A DNA stretch of 64,000 nt from Bacteroidales bacterium. Its GTDB lineage: Bacteria; Bacteroidota; Bacteroidia; Bacteroidales; Lentimicrobiaceae. The notes below the pieces were generated by a model, which did no database searches, was not told the origin of the DNA, and saw only the letters and a program-made list of their open reading frames with translations. Of the stretch, positions 23,078 to 33,067 are shown one piece after another. The position numbers and the translations under genes are program-made. Numbering within the stretch: position 1 is the first letter of the stretch; each line of letters starts with the position of its first letter. The stretch is from positions 1 to 64,000 of the forward strand of contig JADIZB010000011.1 of assembly GCA_016705005.1 (NCBI GenBank), read 5' to 3'.

Positions 23078-24979
23078 CTATCCATTCATAGAAACCAGGA
23101 ATTCTTCATTTGACTGGGTATATTTCATTTTATCTTTCAGAAACTCCATTGCTTCCAATGGATTCATATCAGCCAGATGGTTGCGGAGAACCCAGATACG
23201 CTGAAGAGTCTCTTTATCAAGCAGCAGGTCTTCACGGCGTGTACTTGAAGCAACAATATCAATGGCCGGATAAATTCGCTTGTTCGAAAGCTTACGGTCG
23301 AGCTGAAGCTCCATATTACCGGTACCTTTGAATTCCTCAAAAATTACTTCATCCATTTTCGACCCGGTATCGATCAGGGCGGTGGCTATAATTGTGAGTG
23401 AACCACCATTCTCAATCTGACGGGCTGCACCAAAGAAACGCTTGGGCTTCTGAAGGGCATTGGCTTCAACACCACCAGAAAGTACCTTGCCTGAGGCCGG
23501 GGATACGGTATTGTAAGCCCTGGCCAATCGGGTAATGGAATCGAGCAGGATCACCACGTCATGGCCACACTCGGTCATACGCTTGGCCTTCTCCAGAACG
23601 ATGTTTGCAATCTTAACATGCCTGTCGGCCGGCTCATCAAAAGTTGAAGCAATAACTTCAGCCTTTACACTTCGGGCCATATCGGTAACTTCTTCAGGTC
23701 TTTCATCAATCAGAAGGACAATCAGGTAAGCTTCAGGATGATTGTAGGCAATGGCATTGGCAATCTCTTTCAACAAAACGGTTTTTCCGGTTTTGGGCTG
23801 GGCAACAATCAATCCACGCTGGCCCTTACCAATGGGGGCAAACAGATCAATCACGCGGGTTGAAAGATTAGAACCGGGATGGCCGGTAAGGTTGAATTTC
23901 TTTTCAGGAAAAAGCGGTGTCAGGTAATCAAAAGGAATACGGTCACGGACTTCATCAGGTGTGCGCCCGTTGATTAATTCAACTTTGATCAGCGGGAAAT
24001 ACTTCTCCCCTTCTTTCGGGGGACGGATGGTTCCACGGACAGTGTCGCCGGTTTTTAAGCCGAAGAGTTTGATCTGTGATTGTGAAACGTACACATCATC
24101 GGGTGAGTTCAGGTAGTGATAATCGGAAGAACGTAAAAAACCATAACCATCGGGCATAATCTCAAGAACTCCATCACTTGAAATAAAGCCATCGAACTCC
24201 CATGTATATTCCTCACGTTTGCGCTCCGGGAACCGGGGTTGACGGGGATTGTTGTAATCACGCGGGAAACGGTCACCATTGGGCCTGAATGACTGGTCCT
24301 GTTCAGGATACCTCTCAACCGGAGGAGGTGGTGGCGGAAGTGGATTAATATACTCTTCCACAGGTATTGCATCAGGAATTCCGGCAACCTCAACAGGAGG
24401 AGTAATTACCGGTGTCTCTTCAACGATTACATCTTCAATAATATCTTCAATAATCGGTTCCGTGCTTAAACGGATCGCTTCTTCATCTATATGGTCACTC
24501 TTCGAAACAGGAAGATCAAACTTTTTCTGGACAGGATTCTGATCGCGTTTGGGACGACCCCGTCTTGGCCTGTCAGGGTTATCAACCGGCTTTTCCCTTA
24601 TCGGAAGGTTGGGCTTAACCGGTGCTGCGGCAACCGGTTCAGGCTGGATTTCCGGAACAGGTACTTCGGTTACCGGATTTACAGGATTAGCCAGAGATGG
24701 ATTGGATGAAGCAACAGGCGGGCCTGAGGTGGTTTTGTTGAACTGGGGTTTTCCCTTTTTAAACCGTTCATCAGGAATGCGTTGTCTTTTGTGTTTGTTT
24801 TCACGGGCTGCACGCTCTCTTTCAAGCATTTCCTTTGAAGGATTCAGTGCCTGGAAATCAAGGATCTGATAAACCAGTTCCTGTTTGTTTAATGAATCAT
24901 ACTTGGGGACTTTTAAACCCCTTGCAATGTCTTTCAGTTCTTCAATTGGCTTGTTGTTAAGCTCAATAATATCGTACAT
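23078..24979 (-). CDS. rho: Transcription termination factor Rho with long Pro-rich insertion
   Basis: Rho is a hexameric RNA-dependent ATPase that ends transcription. The 633 residues comprise a Rho_N domain (1-45; NNKPIEELKDIARGLKVP), an unstructured Pro/Glu/Arg-rich insertion (~50-265), the RNA-binding cold-shock domain (DGFISSDGVLEIMPDGYGFL) and the ATPase core with Walker A AQPKTGKT and Walker B DVVILLDSITRLARAYN. The insertion is typical of Bacteroidota; in Bacteroides thetaiotaomicron such a disordered region has been linked to phase separation. It is monocistronic and has a ~150-base leader with a near-consensus -7 box (TATCTTCG, complement at 25133-25140). Confidence 0.97.
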   Translation of the reverse strand: MYDIIELNNKPIEELKDIARGLKVPKYDSLNKQELVYQILDFQALNPSKEMLERERAARENKHKRQRIPDERFKKGKPQFNKTTSGPPVASSNPSLANPVNPVTEVPVPEIQPEPVAAAPVKPNLPIREKPVDNPDRPRRGRPKRDQNPVQKKFDLPVSKSDHIDEEAIRLSTEPIIEDIIEDVIVEETPVITPPVEVAGIPDAIPVEEYINPLPPPPPPVERYPEQDQSFRPNGDRFPRDYNNPRQPRFPERKREEYTWEFDGFISSDGVLEIMPDGYGFLRSSDYHYLNSPDDVYVSQSQIKLFGLKTGDTVRGTIRPPKEGEKYFPLIKVELINGRTPDEVRDRIPFDYLTPLFPEKKFNLTGHPGSNLSTRVIDLFAPIGKGQRGLIVAQPKTGKTVLLKEIANAIAYNHPEAYLIVLLIDERPEEVTDMARSVKAEVIASTFDEPADRHVKIANIVLEKAKRMTECGHDVVILLDSITRLARAYNTVSPASGKVLSGGVEANALQKPKRFFGAARQIENGGSLTIIATALIDTGSKMDEVIFEEFKGTGNMELQLDRKLSNKRIYPAIDIVASSTRREDLLLDKETLQRIWVLRNHLADMNPLEAMEFLKDKMKYTQSNEEFLVSMNG

Positions 24980-25301
24980 AAAATAATGATTAAGTTGTGA
25001 TCTTAGAAATAACGATCAGAAATATTGGATTAATAGCCCAAACCGCACTCCGGAATGATCCGATTACCCTGGCAAACAAAAAGGAAGTAATGAGAGAATA
25101 AGAGGAGCGGGATTGAATTGTTTTTGAAGATGCGAAGATACAACAATATTTGATAATAAAAATTTTATGCTTATTTTCTAACCATTCAATATTTTCATCT
25201 GATAAAACCTGAAATTTATGTTCAATATTTCTGTCTGAATCTGACTTTCAATCAAAAAAAATCACGTAGGTTTGCCTGATAAAATCATAAAATCTTTCAT
25301 T
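24980..25301. other. Divergent promoter region of rho and gcvT
   Basis: The region holds candidate promoters for both genes. TATCTTCG on the minus strand (25133-25140) may serve rho, and TAGGTTTG on the plus strand (25267-25274) serves gcvT. No ORF or RNA gene is apparent. The long rho leader could host autoregulation. Confidence 0.5.
25246..25274 (+). promoter_or_regulatory. Candidate promoter of gcvT
   Basis: TAGGTTTG (25267-25274) matches the Bacteroidota -7 consensus exactly; TTTC at 25246-25249 could be the -33 element with a 17-base gap. The ATG is 27 bases downstream. Confidence 0.5.
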
Positions 25302-26390
25302 ATGAAACACACTGCATTTAGTAGCCTTCACGAAGCATTTGGCGCTAAAATGGTTGAATTTGCCGGATTCTGGATGCCGGTTCAATATGAGGGACTGATG
25401 GCTGAACATGAGACCGTGCGAACTGCGGTGGGTGTGTTCGATGTTTCCCATATGGGTGAGTTCTGGGTTAAAGGACCGAAAGCACTTGATTTTGTGCAGT
25501 GGGTCACTTCAAATGATGCCTCAAAACTGACCGATGGAAAAGTGCAGTACAGTTGTTTCCCTAATGATAAAGGGGGCATTGTGGATGACCTTCTGGTATA
25601 CCGGATCAATGCCGAAACATATCTTCTGGTGGTGAATGCTGCCAATATTGATAAAGACTGGGCCTGGGTTAACAGCCAGAATAAGATGGGTGCAACACTT
25701 TACAATGCCTCCGATGAAATATCACAGCTGGCCATTCAGGGCCCGCTCGCATTGAAAGCTATGCAGAAGCTGACAGATTCCACAATTACCGACATGGAAT
25801 ACTATACATTCAAAAAAGTAAACTTTGCCGGTGTTAAAGATGTGATCTTATCAACAACCGGTTATACCGGAGCAGGAGGTTGTGAAATTTATTTTGCCAA
25901 TGAAGATGCGCCCAAAATATGGAAAGCTGTATATGAAGCCGGGGCTGAATTCGGCATCAAACCCATTGGCCTGGGTGCCCGCGACACCCTTCGCCTTGAG
26001 ATGGGCTTCTGTCTTTATGGTAATGACATTAATGATACCACCTCCCCTATTGAAGCGGGTCTTGGCTGGATTACAAAATTCACCGACGCGAAAGACTTCA
26101 TCAACAAAACTGCCCTGCTGAAACAAAAAAATGAAGGCGTTAGCAAACGGCTGGTTGGTTTCGAAATGATTGATAAGGGAATTCCCCGTCAGCATTATCC
26201 GATTATGGATACAGAAGGTCATGTGATTGGCGAGGTAACATCCGGAACCCAATCGCCCTCGGTTAAGATCGCAATAGGAATGGGTTATATCCCGACAGCA
26301 ATGGCTAAAGAAGGAACAGAAATTTGCATTGGAATCCGTGATAAATCACTGAAAGCCAAAGTGGTAAAATTACCTTTCTATAAAGGTTAA
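25302..26390 (+). CDS. gcvT: Aminomethyltransferase (glycine cleavage T protein)
   Basis: GcvT transfers the methylene group of glycine from the H protein to tetrahydrofolate. The start at 25302 gives 362 residues, the usual length; an upstream in-frame TTG at 25272 lies on the -7 box and is rejected. Motifs: FAGFWMPVQYEG, GVFDVSHMGEFWVKG, STTGYTGAGGCEIYF, GLGARDTLRLEMGFCLYGND and IGEVTSGTQSPSVK. The catalytic Asp lies in GARDTLRLE. Partners gcvH and gcvP are not in the window. Confidence 0.96.
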   Translation: MKHTAFSSLHEAFGAKMVEFAGFWMPVQYEGLMAEHETVRTAVGVFDVSHMGEFWVKGPKALDFVQWVTSNDASKLTDGKVQYSCFPNDKGGIVDDLLVYRINAETYLLVVNAANIDKDWAWVNSQNKMGATLYNASDEISQLAIQGPLALKAMQKLTDSTITDMEYYTFKKVNFAGVKDVILSTTGYTGAGGCEIYFANEDAPKIWKAVYEAGAEFGIKPIGLGARDTLRLEMGFCLYGNDINDTTSPIEAGLGWITKFTDAKDFINKTALLKQKNEGVSKRLVGFEMIDKGIPRQHYPIMDTEGHVIGEVTSGTQSPSVKIAIGMGYIPTAMAKEGTEICIGIRDKSLKAKVVKLPFYKG

Positions 26391-26701
26391 ATCCCGGCTC
26401 CGTTATTCTTATAAATCGGGTTGTTGGTAAATTATCAGCAAATCCTTCAAAAGATTACGGGAACACCGAAATCACGAATTTTCATTGCATCTGAACTTTT
26501 GAAGAATTCTTTTTGAATTTCTATTCCACTGTTTGTTGATTGTCTGATGCCCTTAGCTGTCTTCATGATTTCCGTTTCCTGAAGTAATGAGATGCCCCTG
26601 CCATGGAACAAAAATAAGTTCATTCCGGACATTAAAATCCTGAATGTCATTTAACTGTACCGATGGCAAAGAATGCATGTAGTCAATGAATAATATCCTC
26701 T
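26391..26701. other. Intergenic region without clear gene
   Basis: A 67-codon minus-strand frame at 26447-26650 (contains KEFFKSSDAMKIRDFGVPVIF) is the only notable open stretch. It has no recognisable family, so I do not call it a gene. It may be a remnant. Confidence 0.3.
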
Positions 26702-27421
26702 ATGACCCATACCGTAGAAGTCAGCCTGAGTCCTGCATTGTACCCGTTCAGAACCACCACCGGAAGGCACATCACCATTGTGATTGATATACTTCGCTTC
26801 ACAACATCACTCATATCAGCTTTCGATCATGGAGTGAGGGCAGTTATTCCGGTTGCTACGCCTGAAGAGGCTGAGACCCTTAAATTGCAGGGTTACCCGG
26901 TTGCGGCTGAACGTGATGGCCTGCGGCTGCCCTTTGCTGACTATGGGAATTCAGCAACCGATTTCAACACCCCGGAAATTTATGGAAAAACACTCGTCTA
27001 CTCAACGACCAACGGAACAATAGCCATGAAAATGGCTTCAGAAAACGGGCCTGTTGCAGCAGCTGCTTTCAGTAATATAAATGCTGTTGTAAGCTGGGTG
27101 GCCGCACAACAAATGAATGTGGTGATCTTATGCTCTGGATGGAAAAACCTCATCAGCATCGAGGATACCATTTGCGCCGGAGCCATCGCTGAATTACTCA
27201 TTCAACAGGAAAACTTTACCTCCGATTGCGATTCAGCAAGCATTTCGGCAGATTTATGGTCACATACAAAAGCGGATCTCAGGAAGCATCTTACAGAGAC
27301 TTCCCACTATAAACGGCTAATAAAACTCGGTATAGATCCTCTGCCTGATTACACTGTACAACTCAGCATTTCGTCTGTGGTTCCTGTCCTTTCAGGGGGC
27401 ATCATTCTTAATCAGCACTGA
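26702..27421 (+). CDS. 2-phosphosulfolactate phosphatase-family protein (ComB)
   Basis: Residues 25-60 (HITIVIDILRFTTSLISAF) and the motif VYSTTNGTIAM match the ComB family, which dephosphorylates 2-phosphosulfolactate in coenzyme M or sulfolactate pathways. Further family features are AERDGLRLPFADYGNSATDF and ILCSGWKNLISIEDTICAGAI. The family is also widespread in bacteria without coenzyme M, where its substrate is uncertain. It lies 33 bp before the DPP III-like gene and is probably co-transcribed with it. The enzyme is cytoplasmic. Confidence 0.85.
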   Translation: MTHTVEVSLSPALYPFRTTTGRHITIVIDILRFTTSLISAFDHGVRAVIPVATPEEAETLKLQGYPVAAERDGLRLPFADYGNSATDFNTPEIYGKTLVYSTTNGTIAMKMASENGPVAAAAFSNINAVVSWVAAQQMNVVILCSGWKNLISIEDTICAGAIAELLIQQENFTSDCDSASISADLWSHTKADLRKHLTETSHYKRLIKLGIDPLPDYTVQLSISSVVPVLSGGIILNQH

Positions 27422-27454
27422 TCACTTCAACTTATACGGCCATTGCCTGTTATT

Positions 27455-29509
27455 ATGAAAAACATCCTCCTCTCCTTAGTCCTCTTACATTGTTTAACCA
27501 CCCTATCATTCTGCCAGATGCCCAACAAAGAGTCTTCAGAAGTAAAATTCAACTACCTGTCAGAACAGTTCGCCGACCTTAAAATCATGCGTTATCAGGT
27601 TCCGGGATTCGATTCACTTTCTCTGAAGCAGAAAGAACTTGTCTATTATCTTAGTCAGGCAGCCATTGCCGGCCGCGATATCCTTTTTGACCAGAATTAT
27701 AAATACAATCTTGCTGTGCGCCGCACCCTCGAAAACATTCTGATCAACTTTGAAGGTGACCGCGATTGTGAAGATTTCAGGAATCTCATTGTTTATACCA
27801 AAAGGGTTTGGTTCAGCAATGGAATCCATCACCATTATTCAAAGGACAAATTCTACCCTGAAATAAGCAGAGATTATTTTGAAAAACTGATCAGGGAGAC
27901 TAAAACCGGTTTCCCCATGCGCGAAGGGCAGGATCTGGATGGATTTATTGCAGAAATCGCGCCAGTGATTTTTGACCCGAAAATAGCTCCGAAAGCTGTA
28001 AGCCAGGAATCCGGTAAGGACCTTTTGCTTGGATCTGCCTGTAATTTCTATGAAGGAGTCAGTGAGAAAGAAGCAGGTGATTTTTATCATAACCTGAAAA
28101 ACGATGCCATAAAAAATGGTACCGACACCCTCATTTCTTTTGGCCTGAACAGCAAACTCGTTAACAAAAACGGGAGGATACACGAAGAAGTCTACAAAAT
28201 CGGAGGGCTTTATTCAGCGGCCATCGAACGGGTAGTATCCTGGCTCGAAAAAGCGGCCGGAGTTGCTGAAAATGAACATCAGAAAAAAGTCATAGAAACA
28301 TTGATCCGGTATTATAAGACCGGCGATCTGAATGTATGGGATGAATACAACGTGCTCTGGGTCAAAGATCTGGATTCCCACATCGACTTTGTAAACGGAT
28401 TTATTGAAAATTATGGTGACCCCCTTGGGATGAAGGCTACCTGGGAAAGTTTGGTTAATTTCAAAGATAAGATTGCCACAAAGCGGGCAGAAACCATCAG
28501 TGCCAATGCACAATGGTTTGAAGACAATTCACCGGTTGACCCGAAGTTCAGAAAAAAGGAGGTCAGGGGCGTATCAGCAAAAGTTATTACTGCTGCACAA
28601 CTGGGCGGCGACTGTTACCCGGCCACCCCGATAGGCATCAACCTTCCGAATGCCGACTGGATCAGGAAAGAGCACGGTTCAAAATCGGTAACAATCGAAA
28701 ATATCACCTATGCTTATGATCAGGCTTCAATAGGCAATGGCATGCTTGAAGAATTTGCCTCATCAGCCGGAGAAATTGAGCTGGCGAAGAAATATGGCAG
28801 CCTGGCAAGTAACCTTCACACCGATCTTCACGAGTGCCTTGGACACGGATCAGGCCAACTGCTTGAAGGAATCAGGGGTGATGAGCTGAAAAATTACGGG
28901 TCTCCCCTCGAAGAGGCAAGGGCTGATCTTTTCGCACTCTATTACATGGGTGATCCTAAATTAATGGCGTTGGGCCTGATTGATCATGAAGGTGTTTTTA
29001 TTGCTGAATACAACAGTTATATCCGCAATGGACTGATCACTCAACTGACCAGAATTGAACCAGGTAAAACGATCGAACAGGCTCATATGCGGTGCCGTCA
29101 GTTGATTGCAGGCTGGGCCTACCAGCTTGGGAAGCATGAAAATATCATAGAGGTAGTGTTGAGGAATGAAAAGACCTATGTTACGATCAATAACCATCAG
29201 GCACTCAGGGCCATCTTTGGTACTATGCTTGCAGAAATTCAACGTATTAAATCGGAAGGCGATTACGAAGCCGGCCGCAACCTTGTAGAAAAATATGGTG
29301 TGCAGGTTGATCAGGAACTTCACCACCAGATTCTTGACAGGTTCAGTAAACTGAATGTCGCCCCTTACGGCGGATTTATCAACCCTGTATTTGTGCCGGT
29401 AATGACAAATGGAAAGATCACCGATATTAAAGTAGAATACCCTGACGATTATTCAGGTCAGATGATTGATTATTCGCGAAATCATTCTTTCCTGCCAACA
29501 TACAATTAA
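27455..29509 (+). CDS. Exported M49 family (dipeptidyl peptidase III-like) metallopeptidase
   Basis: The start at 27455 gives a signal peptide (MKNILLSLVLLHCLTTLSFC); an earlier TTG at 27443 adds four residues and seems less likely. DPP III enzymes remove N-terminal dipeptides. The M49 zinc motif HECLGH starts at His459 (usual HELLGHGSG; here HECLGHGSGQ), and the second motif is EEARAD (Glu486/487). Length (684 aa) fits. Cys replaces one Leu in the motif. The location is probably periplasmic, where it would process peptides. Databases sometimes label this group wrongly as dihydrofolate reductase. Confidence 0.9.
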   Translation: MKNILLSLVLLHCLTTLSFCQMPNKESSEVKFNYLSEQFADLKIMRYQVPGFDSLSLKQKELVYYLSQAAIAGRDILFDQNYKYNLAVRRTLENILINFEGDRDCEDFRNLIVYTKRVWFSNGIHHHYSKDKFYPEISRDYFEKLIRETKTGFPMREGQDLDGFIAEIAPVIFDPKIAPKAVSQESGKDLLLGSACNFYEGVSEKEAGDFYHNLKNDAIKNGTDTLISFGLNSKLVNKNGRIHEEVYKIGGLYSAAIERVVSWLEKAAGVAENEHQKKVIETLIRYYKTGDLNVWDEYNVLWVKDLDSHIDFVNGFIENYGDPLGMKATWESLVNFKDKIATKRAETISANAQWFEDNSPVDPKFRKKEVRGVSAKVITAAQLGGDCYPATPIGINLPNADWIRKEHGSKSVTIENITYAYDQASIGNGMLEEFASSAGEIELAKKYGSLASNLHTDLHECLGHGSGQLLEGIRGDELKNYGSPLEEARADLFALYYMGDPKLMALGLIDHEGVFIAEYNSYIRNGLITQLTRIEPGKTIEQAHMRCRQLIAGWAYQLGKHENIIEVVLRNEKTYVTINNHQALRAIFGTMLAEIQRIKSEGDYEAGRNLVEKYGVQVDQELHHQILDRFSKLNVAPYGGFINPVFVPVMTNGKITDIKVEYPDDYSGQMIDYSRNHSFLPTYN

Positions 29510-29617
29510 TGTTTCTTTCCGGTTTTATGATATTCAGTTGTGACACTAACTCCGGCAAGTTTTAACACCAGATAAATCATAGCTATCCCTGTTCCTGGAA
29601 ATAGAAAGTTCTGACTT

Positions 29618-30817
29618 ATGACAAAAGTATTTACAATTGTTCTGGCCCTGACCATCCTTGGTTTAAACTGCGCATTAGCCCAAACCGAAGTAGATGAAAG
29701 GGCTATGATAAGTTTCCATAAAGGACTGGGATTCAATGCCCCGGACAGCACCTTTGGTCTGAACATCAGACTGAGGGTTCAAAGCCGTGCTCTGTTTAAT
29801 TTTGACGAGCAATTCAACACAGAAGATATTGAAGGAAGAATCAGTCGGTTACGTCTCCGTTTCGATGGTTACATATTGAGTGAAAAACTCACTTATTATC
29901 TGCAGCTATCCTTCTCAAGAGGTGACCAGGATTGGGACAACACACATATTCCCAATGTTGTAAGGGATGCTATGGTTTATTACCGTTTCAACCCAAAGAT
30001 TTATATCGGATTCGGGCAGGGGAAACTTCCAGGCAACCGCGAACGGATTATTTCGAGTGGTCAGCAACAGTTTTACGATCGTTCTGTGGTAAATGCCAAT
30101 TATACACTCGACAGGGATTTCGGACTATTCGGATATTACAACAACAATGCCGGAGGTATCCATTTCAATATCAAGGGAGCAATATCAACAGGAGATGGGC
30201 GCAATCAGCTGAAAACCGATAACGGACTGATGTATACCGGACGGCTTGAAGTGCTTCCTTTGGGTAAGTTCAAAAAAGATGGTGATTTTTCTGAAGGCGA
30301 TCTGGAATTTGAAGCCACACCAAAACTCTCCATTGCCGGAGGATATTCGGTCAATCAAAAAGCGAAACGAACAAGGGGAACCATTGGTACTGAGATCTAT
30401 GAGAGCCGGGACCTGTCAACCTTTTTTGCAGATATGGTACTGAAATACAAGGGTTGGGCGCTATCGTCCGAATTTATCAACCGGTCATCGCCACAATCGG
30501 CCTTCACCTTCAATCCGGAGGATTCAACGCAGATGGCCTGGGTAACCAAAGGACACGGGCTTAATACCCAGTTGAGCTATTGTTTGCCAAACTATTGGGA
30601 ATTTGCCCTGAGATATGCCTACAGTGAGCCGGATGCAGAATTAAGGCAACTTACAATGCGCGACAGTTATTATATAGTTGGGGTAAATAAATACATCCGT
30701 AAACACCTCACCAAGGTTCAGGCATCTTTCGGATACAGAAGTCAGGAATCATACAATAGCTCCATATCAGGAAAGAACAATTTTATACTGGTTTTCCAGG
30801 TAGAACTTGGGATCTGA
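29618..30817 (+). CDS. Phosphate-selective porin (OprO/OprP family)
   Basis: A signal peptide (TIVLALTILGLNCALAQ) leads into a 375-residue beta barrel. Family features include FGLNIRLRVQSRALFNF, RLRLRFDGYILSEKLTYYLQLSFSR, FGQGKLPGNRERIISSGQQQFYDRS and the closing strand FILVFQVELGI. OprO/OprP porins take up phosphate or other anions across the outer membrane; substrate preference cannot be read from sequence. It is a single gene downstream of the peptidase. Confidence 0.85.
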   Translation: MTKVFTIVLALTILGLNCALAQTEVDERAMISFHKGLGFNAPDSTFGLNIRLRVQSRALFNFDEQFNTEDIEGRISRLRLRFDGYILSEKLTYYLQLSFSRGDQDWDNTHIPNVVRDAMVYYRFNPKIYIGFGQGKLPGNRERIISSGQQQFYDRSVVNANYTLDRDFGLFGYYNNNAGGIHFNIKGAISTGDGRNQLKTDNGLMYTGRLEVLPLGKFKKDGDFSEGDLEFEATPKLSIAGGYSVNQKAKRTRGTIGTEIYESRDLSTFFADMVLKYKGWALSSEFINRSSPQSAFTFNPEDSTQMAWVTKGHGLNTQLSYCLPNYWEFALRYAYSEPDAELRQLTMRDSYYIVGVNKYIRKHLTKVQASFGYRSQESYNSSISGKNNFILVFQVELGI

Positions 30818-30868
30818 TATCAATAGCTGTAAAACAAAGGCTTAGCTCATGAAAGAGTTTCAGGCATC

Positions 30869-31312
30869 TCAATGCCCGCAGGAGCATCCACCACAGCCAC
30901 TGTAAAAATCCTCTTCCCCATTATCAGTGCTGCAACTCCCGGTACTGCAACTTCCGGTATCGCAACTACCTGTGCCGCAGCCTCCGTTCACATTATATTT
31001 TACCGGAAATCCTTCCTGAAACCAGGCCTGAACACCACCGGCAACATAGCCAACATTCAAAAAACCCTGGTGGTAAAGAAGGTTGGCAGCTTTAAAACCA
31101 CTGGCTTCATCATACCCGCCTGCTATATAGGTCGGGGCTTTATCAAGCCACTGCAGTTTTTCAAGCAATTGGAGCAGCGTAACCTGCGTTGTTTCTATAC
31201 CATCGTAGTTCACGACACTGTATCCTTCCTCGTCGATGATATCAAGGAATACTGCACCTTCAGAAATTTTATGGAATGCTTCTGAAGGCAGGAATTTAAG
31301 GATTTCTGACAT
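30869..31312 (-). CDS. Rhodanese-fold protein lacking the catalytic Cys, with Cys-rich tail
   Basis: Residues ~10-105 follow the single-domain rhodanese pattern (AVFLDIIDEEGYSVV, KAANLLYHQGFLNVGYVAGGVQAW). At the active-site loop, where C-X-X-G-X-R is expected, the sequence is YIAGGYDEASG, with no Cys. The domain has no cysteine at all. The last ~38 residues are Gly/Ser/Cys-rich, with GSC repeated three times and SGCGGCSCGH at the end: seven Cys and a C-terminal His. The tail may bind metal or carry sulfur. It may act in metal or metalloid handling near the ars operon, but that is guesswork. A consensus -7 box lies upstream. Confidence 0.75.
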   Translation of the reverse strand: MSEILKFLPSEAFHKISEGAVFLDIIDEEGYSVVNYDGIETTQVTLLQLLEKLQWLDKAPTYIAGGYDEASGFKAANLLYHQGFLNVGYVAGGVQAWFQEGFPVKYNVNGGCGTGSCDTGSCSTGSCSTDNGEEDFYSGCGGCSCGH

Positions 31313-31334
31313 AACATTTCAATATTTAGCGCCG

Positions 31335-31342
31335 CAAAGGTA
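31335..31342 (-). promoter_or_regulatory. -7 promoter element of the rhodanese-fold gene
   Basis: The minus strand reads TACCTTTG (consensus TAnnTTTG), 23 bases upstream of the ATG at 31312. Confidence 0.55.
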
Positions 31343-31530
31343 CTATTATTAATGAATCTGGTATGGGTTCAATATAACACGATAATAAACAGGTCATCGG
31401 TTTACCAGAAATGAAGAATGAATGTGTGAATCATGTAATTCATTTACAGAGTTATGTAACTCCCAAAGCCCACCTGAGAAGGACCTTTGTGCATTATAAA
31501 CATTCTATTCCGAACCAAATATTCAACAAC

Positions 31531-33048
31531 ATGAAAAAATTACTACTTGTATTGATTGGCCTGGCATTTGCCCTGAGCATAAATGCACAAACGGCTGATA
31601 AAAGATGGAATATCGGACTACATGGTGGTGCCATTCAATACAATGGCGACCTCGGAAATGATTTCTTCCGGACAGATCAGGCTTTCTATGGTTTTGGAGG
31701 TCTCTCGTTCAGCCGTTTTCTCGGAAACAGGCTCGATGTATCACTCCTTTTAACCAAAGGCGAAACCGGCTACATGGGAGAAACCAGTCGTTTCAGGCAC
31801 CAGCTTACAACCGGAACCATTAATTTCAGGTTGAACCTCATTGGCGCTGACTACTTTGTCAGACCCTATTTGTTTGCGGGAGGAGGGGTTATGATGTTTG
31901 CCAATACTCTGACCGATGTAAAGAACAATGAAAAATTTGATTTTGCAGCCCCCTCATTCGGGGCAGGATTGAATCTGCGCCTCGGCAAAGCCGTTACGCT
32001 GAATCTTCAGGAAACCATTATGTATTCATCAAGCGATGAAAGAGATGATGTGGTAAAAAATTCAAATGATTTCTTTCTGTTTCACTCCGTTGGGTTAACA
32101 TTTAACTTCGGTCAGAAAAAAGATGCTGACAATGACGGAATTGCTGACAGACTTGATAAATGTCCCGGAACACCTGCAACAGTAAAAGTGGATGATTCAG
32201 GGTGCCCCTATGATAATGACAAGGATGGTATAGCTGACTATCTGGACAAATGCGACAACACCCCTGCTGATATTCAGGTTGATAAAATCGGATGTCCGTT
32301 GGATGAAGATAAGGATGGTGTTCCCGATTATCTTGACAAATGTCTGAAAACAAACCAGGGAGTTAAGGTCGATCAGAATGGCTGCGCCCTTGATTCTGAT
32401 AATGACGGTGTAACTGATCAATTGGATAAGTGCCCGAATACCCCTGCTTCCATTCAGGTTGACCAGAGCGGCTGTCCGCTCGACGAGGACAAGGATGGTG
32501 TAGCCGATTATCTTGACAAATGCCCGCAAACACCGGTAAAAGCAAGTGTTGATGAATTCGGTTGTACCCTTGATTCGGATAAGGATGGAATTCCCGATTA
32601 CCAGGATAAATGTCCTACCATTGCCGGAACCAAGGAAAATCAGGGATGTCCTGAATTGACCAAGGAGGTAAAAACGCTTTTCCAGAAGGCCCTTCAGGGA
32701 ATCAAATTCGACACAGGTAAATCAACCATCAAACCGGTTTCATTCCCAATCCTTGATGCAGTTGTCAAAGTAATGGTTGAGAATCCTTCCTACAAGCTGA
32801 TTATAGGTGGACACACCGATAATGTCGGAGCAGAAGGAATGAATATGACCCTCTCAAAAAACCGTGCAGAATCAGTTTCAGTTTATCTGATAGGTAAAGG
32901 GATAAGTCCCGACCGTATTTCTGCAACCGGATATGGCCTTACCAGGCCGGTTGATGATAACAATACCGCAGCAGGCAGAACCCGCAACAGAAGGGTTGAA
33001 CTGAGTGTAGAGTTTATCGAAAAGGTAACAGTTCCTGTTAAAAAGTAA
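31531..33048 (+). CDS. OmpA-family outer-membrane protein with TSP3 calcium repeats
   Basis: The ATG at 31531 gives a standard signal peptide (MKKLLLVLIGLAFALSINAQ); the frame is open from 31411 but that adds an unlikely 40-residue head. Residues ~25-190 form an eight-strand barrel. Residues ~195-380 contain about six thrombospondin type 3 repeats of the form DxDxDGIxDxxDKCP, which bind calcium. The C-terminal OmpA domain (LIIGGHTDNVGAEGMNMTLSKNRA) binds peptidoglycan. It links outer membrane and cell wall. Such Bacteroidota proteins are abundant structural components. Confidence 0.95.
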   Translation: MKKLLLVLIGLAFALSINAQTADKRWNIGLHGGAIQYNGDLGNDFFRTDQAFYGFGGLSFSRFLGNRLDVSLLLTKGETGYMGETSRFRHQLTTGTINFRLNLIGADYFVRPYLFAGGGVMMFANTLTDVKNNEKFDFAAPSFGAGLNLRLGKAVTLNLQETIMYSSSDERDDVVKNSNDFFLFHSVGLTFNFGQKKDADNDGIADRLDKCPGTPATVKVDDSGCPYDNDKDGIADYLDKCDNTPADIQVDKIGCPLDEDKDGVPDYLDKCLKTNQGVKVDQNGCALDSDNDGVTDQLDKCPNTPASIQVDQSGCPLDEDKDGVADYLDKCPQTPVKASVDEFGCTLDSDKDGIPDYQDKCPTIAGTKENQGCPELTKEVKTLFQKALQGIKFDTGKSTIKPVSFPILDAVVKVMVENPSYKLIIGGHTDNVGAEGMNMTLSKNRAESVSVYLIGKGISPDRISATGYGLTRPVDDNNTAAGRTRNRRVELSVEFIEKVTVPVKK

Positions 33049-33067
33049 CAGATTCAAATTTTATGGT

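Noticed and set aside
24279..24869. Plus-strand ORFs inside rho rich in Gly and Ser
   Set aside because: They are antisense shadows of the Pro-rich insertion of Rho.
26447..26650. Minus-strand ORF of 67 codons between gcvT and the ComB gene
   Set aside because: No recognisable domain, leader or ribosome-binding context.
32102..32545. Minus-strand ORFs across the TSP3 repeats
   Set aside because: They are antisense to the calcium-binding repeats, whose regular codon pattern keeps other frames open.
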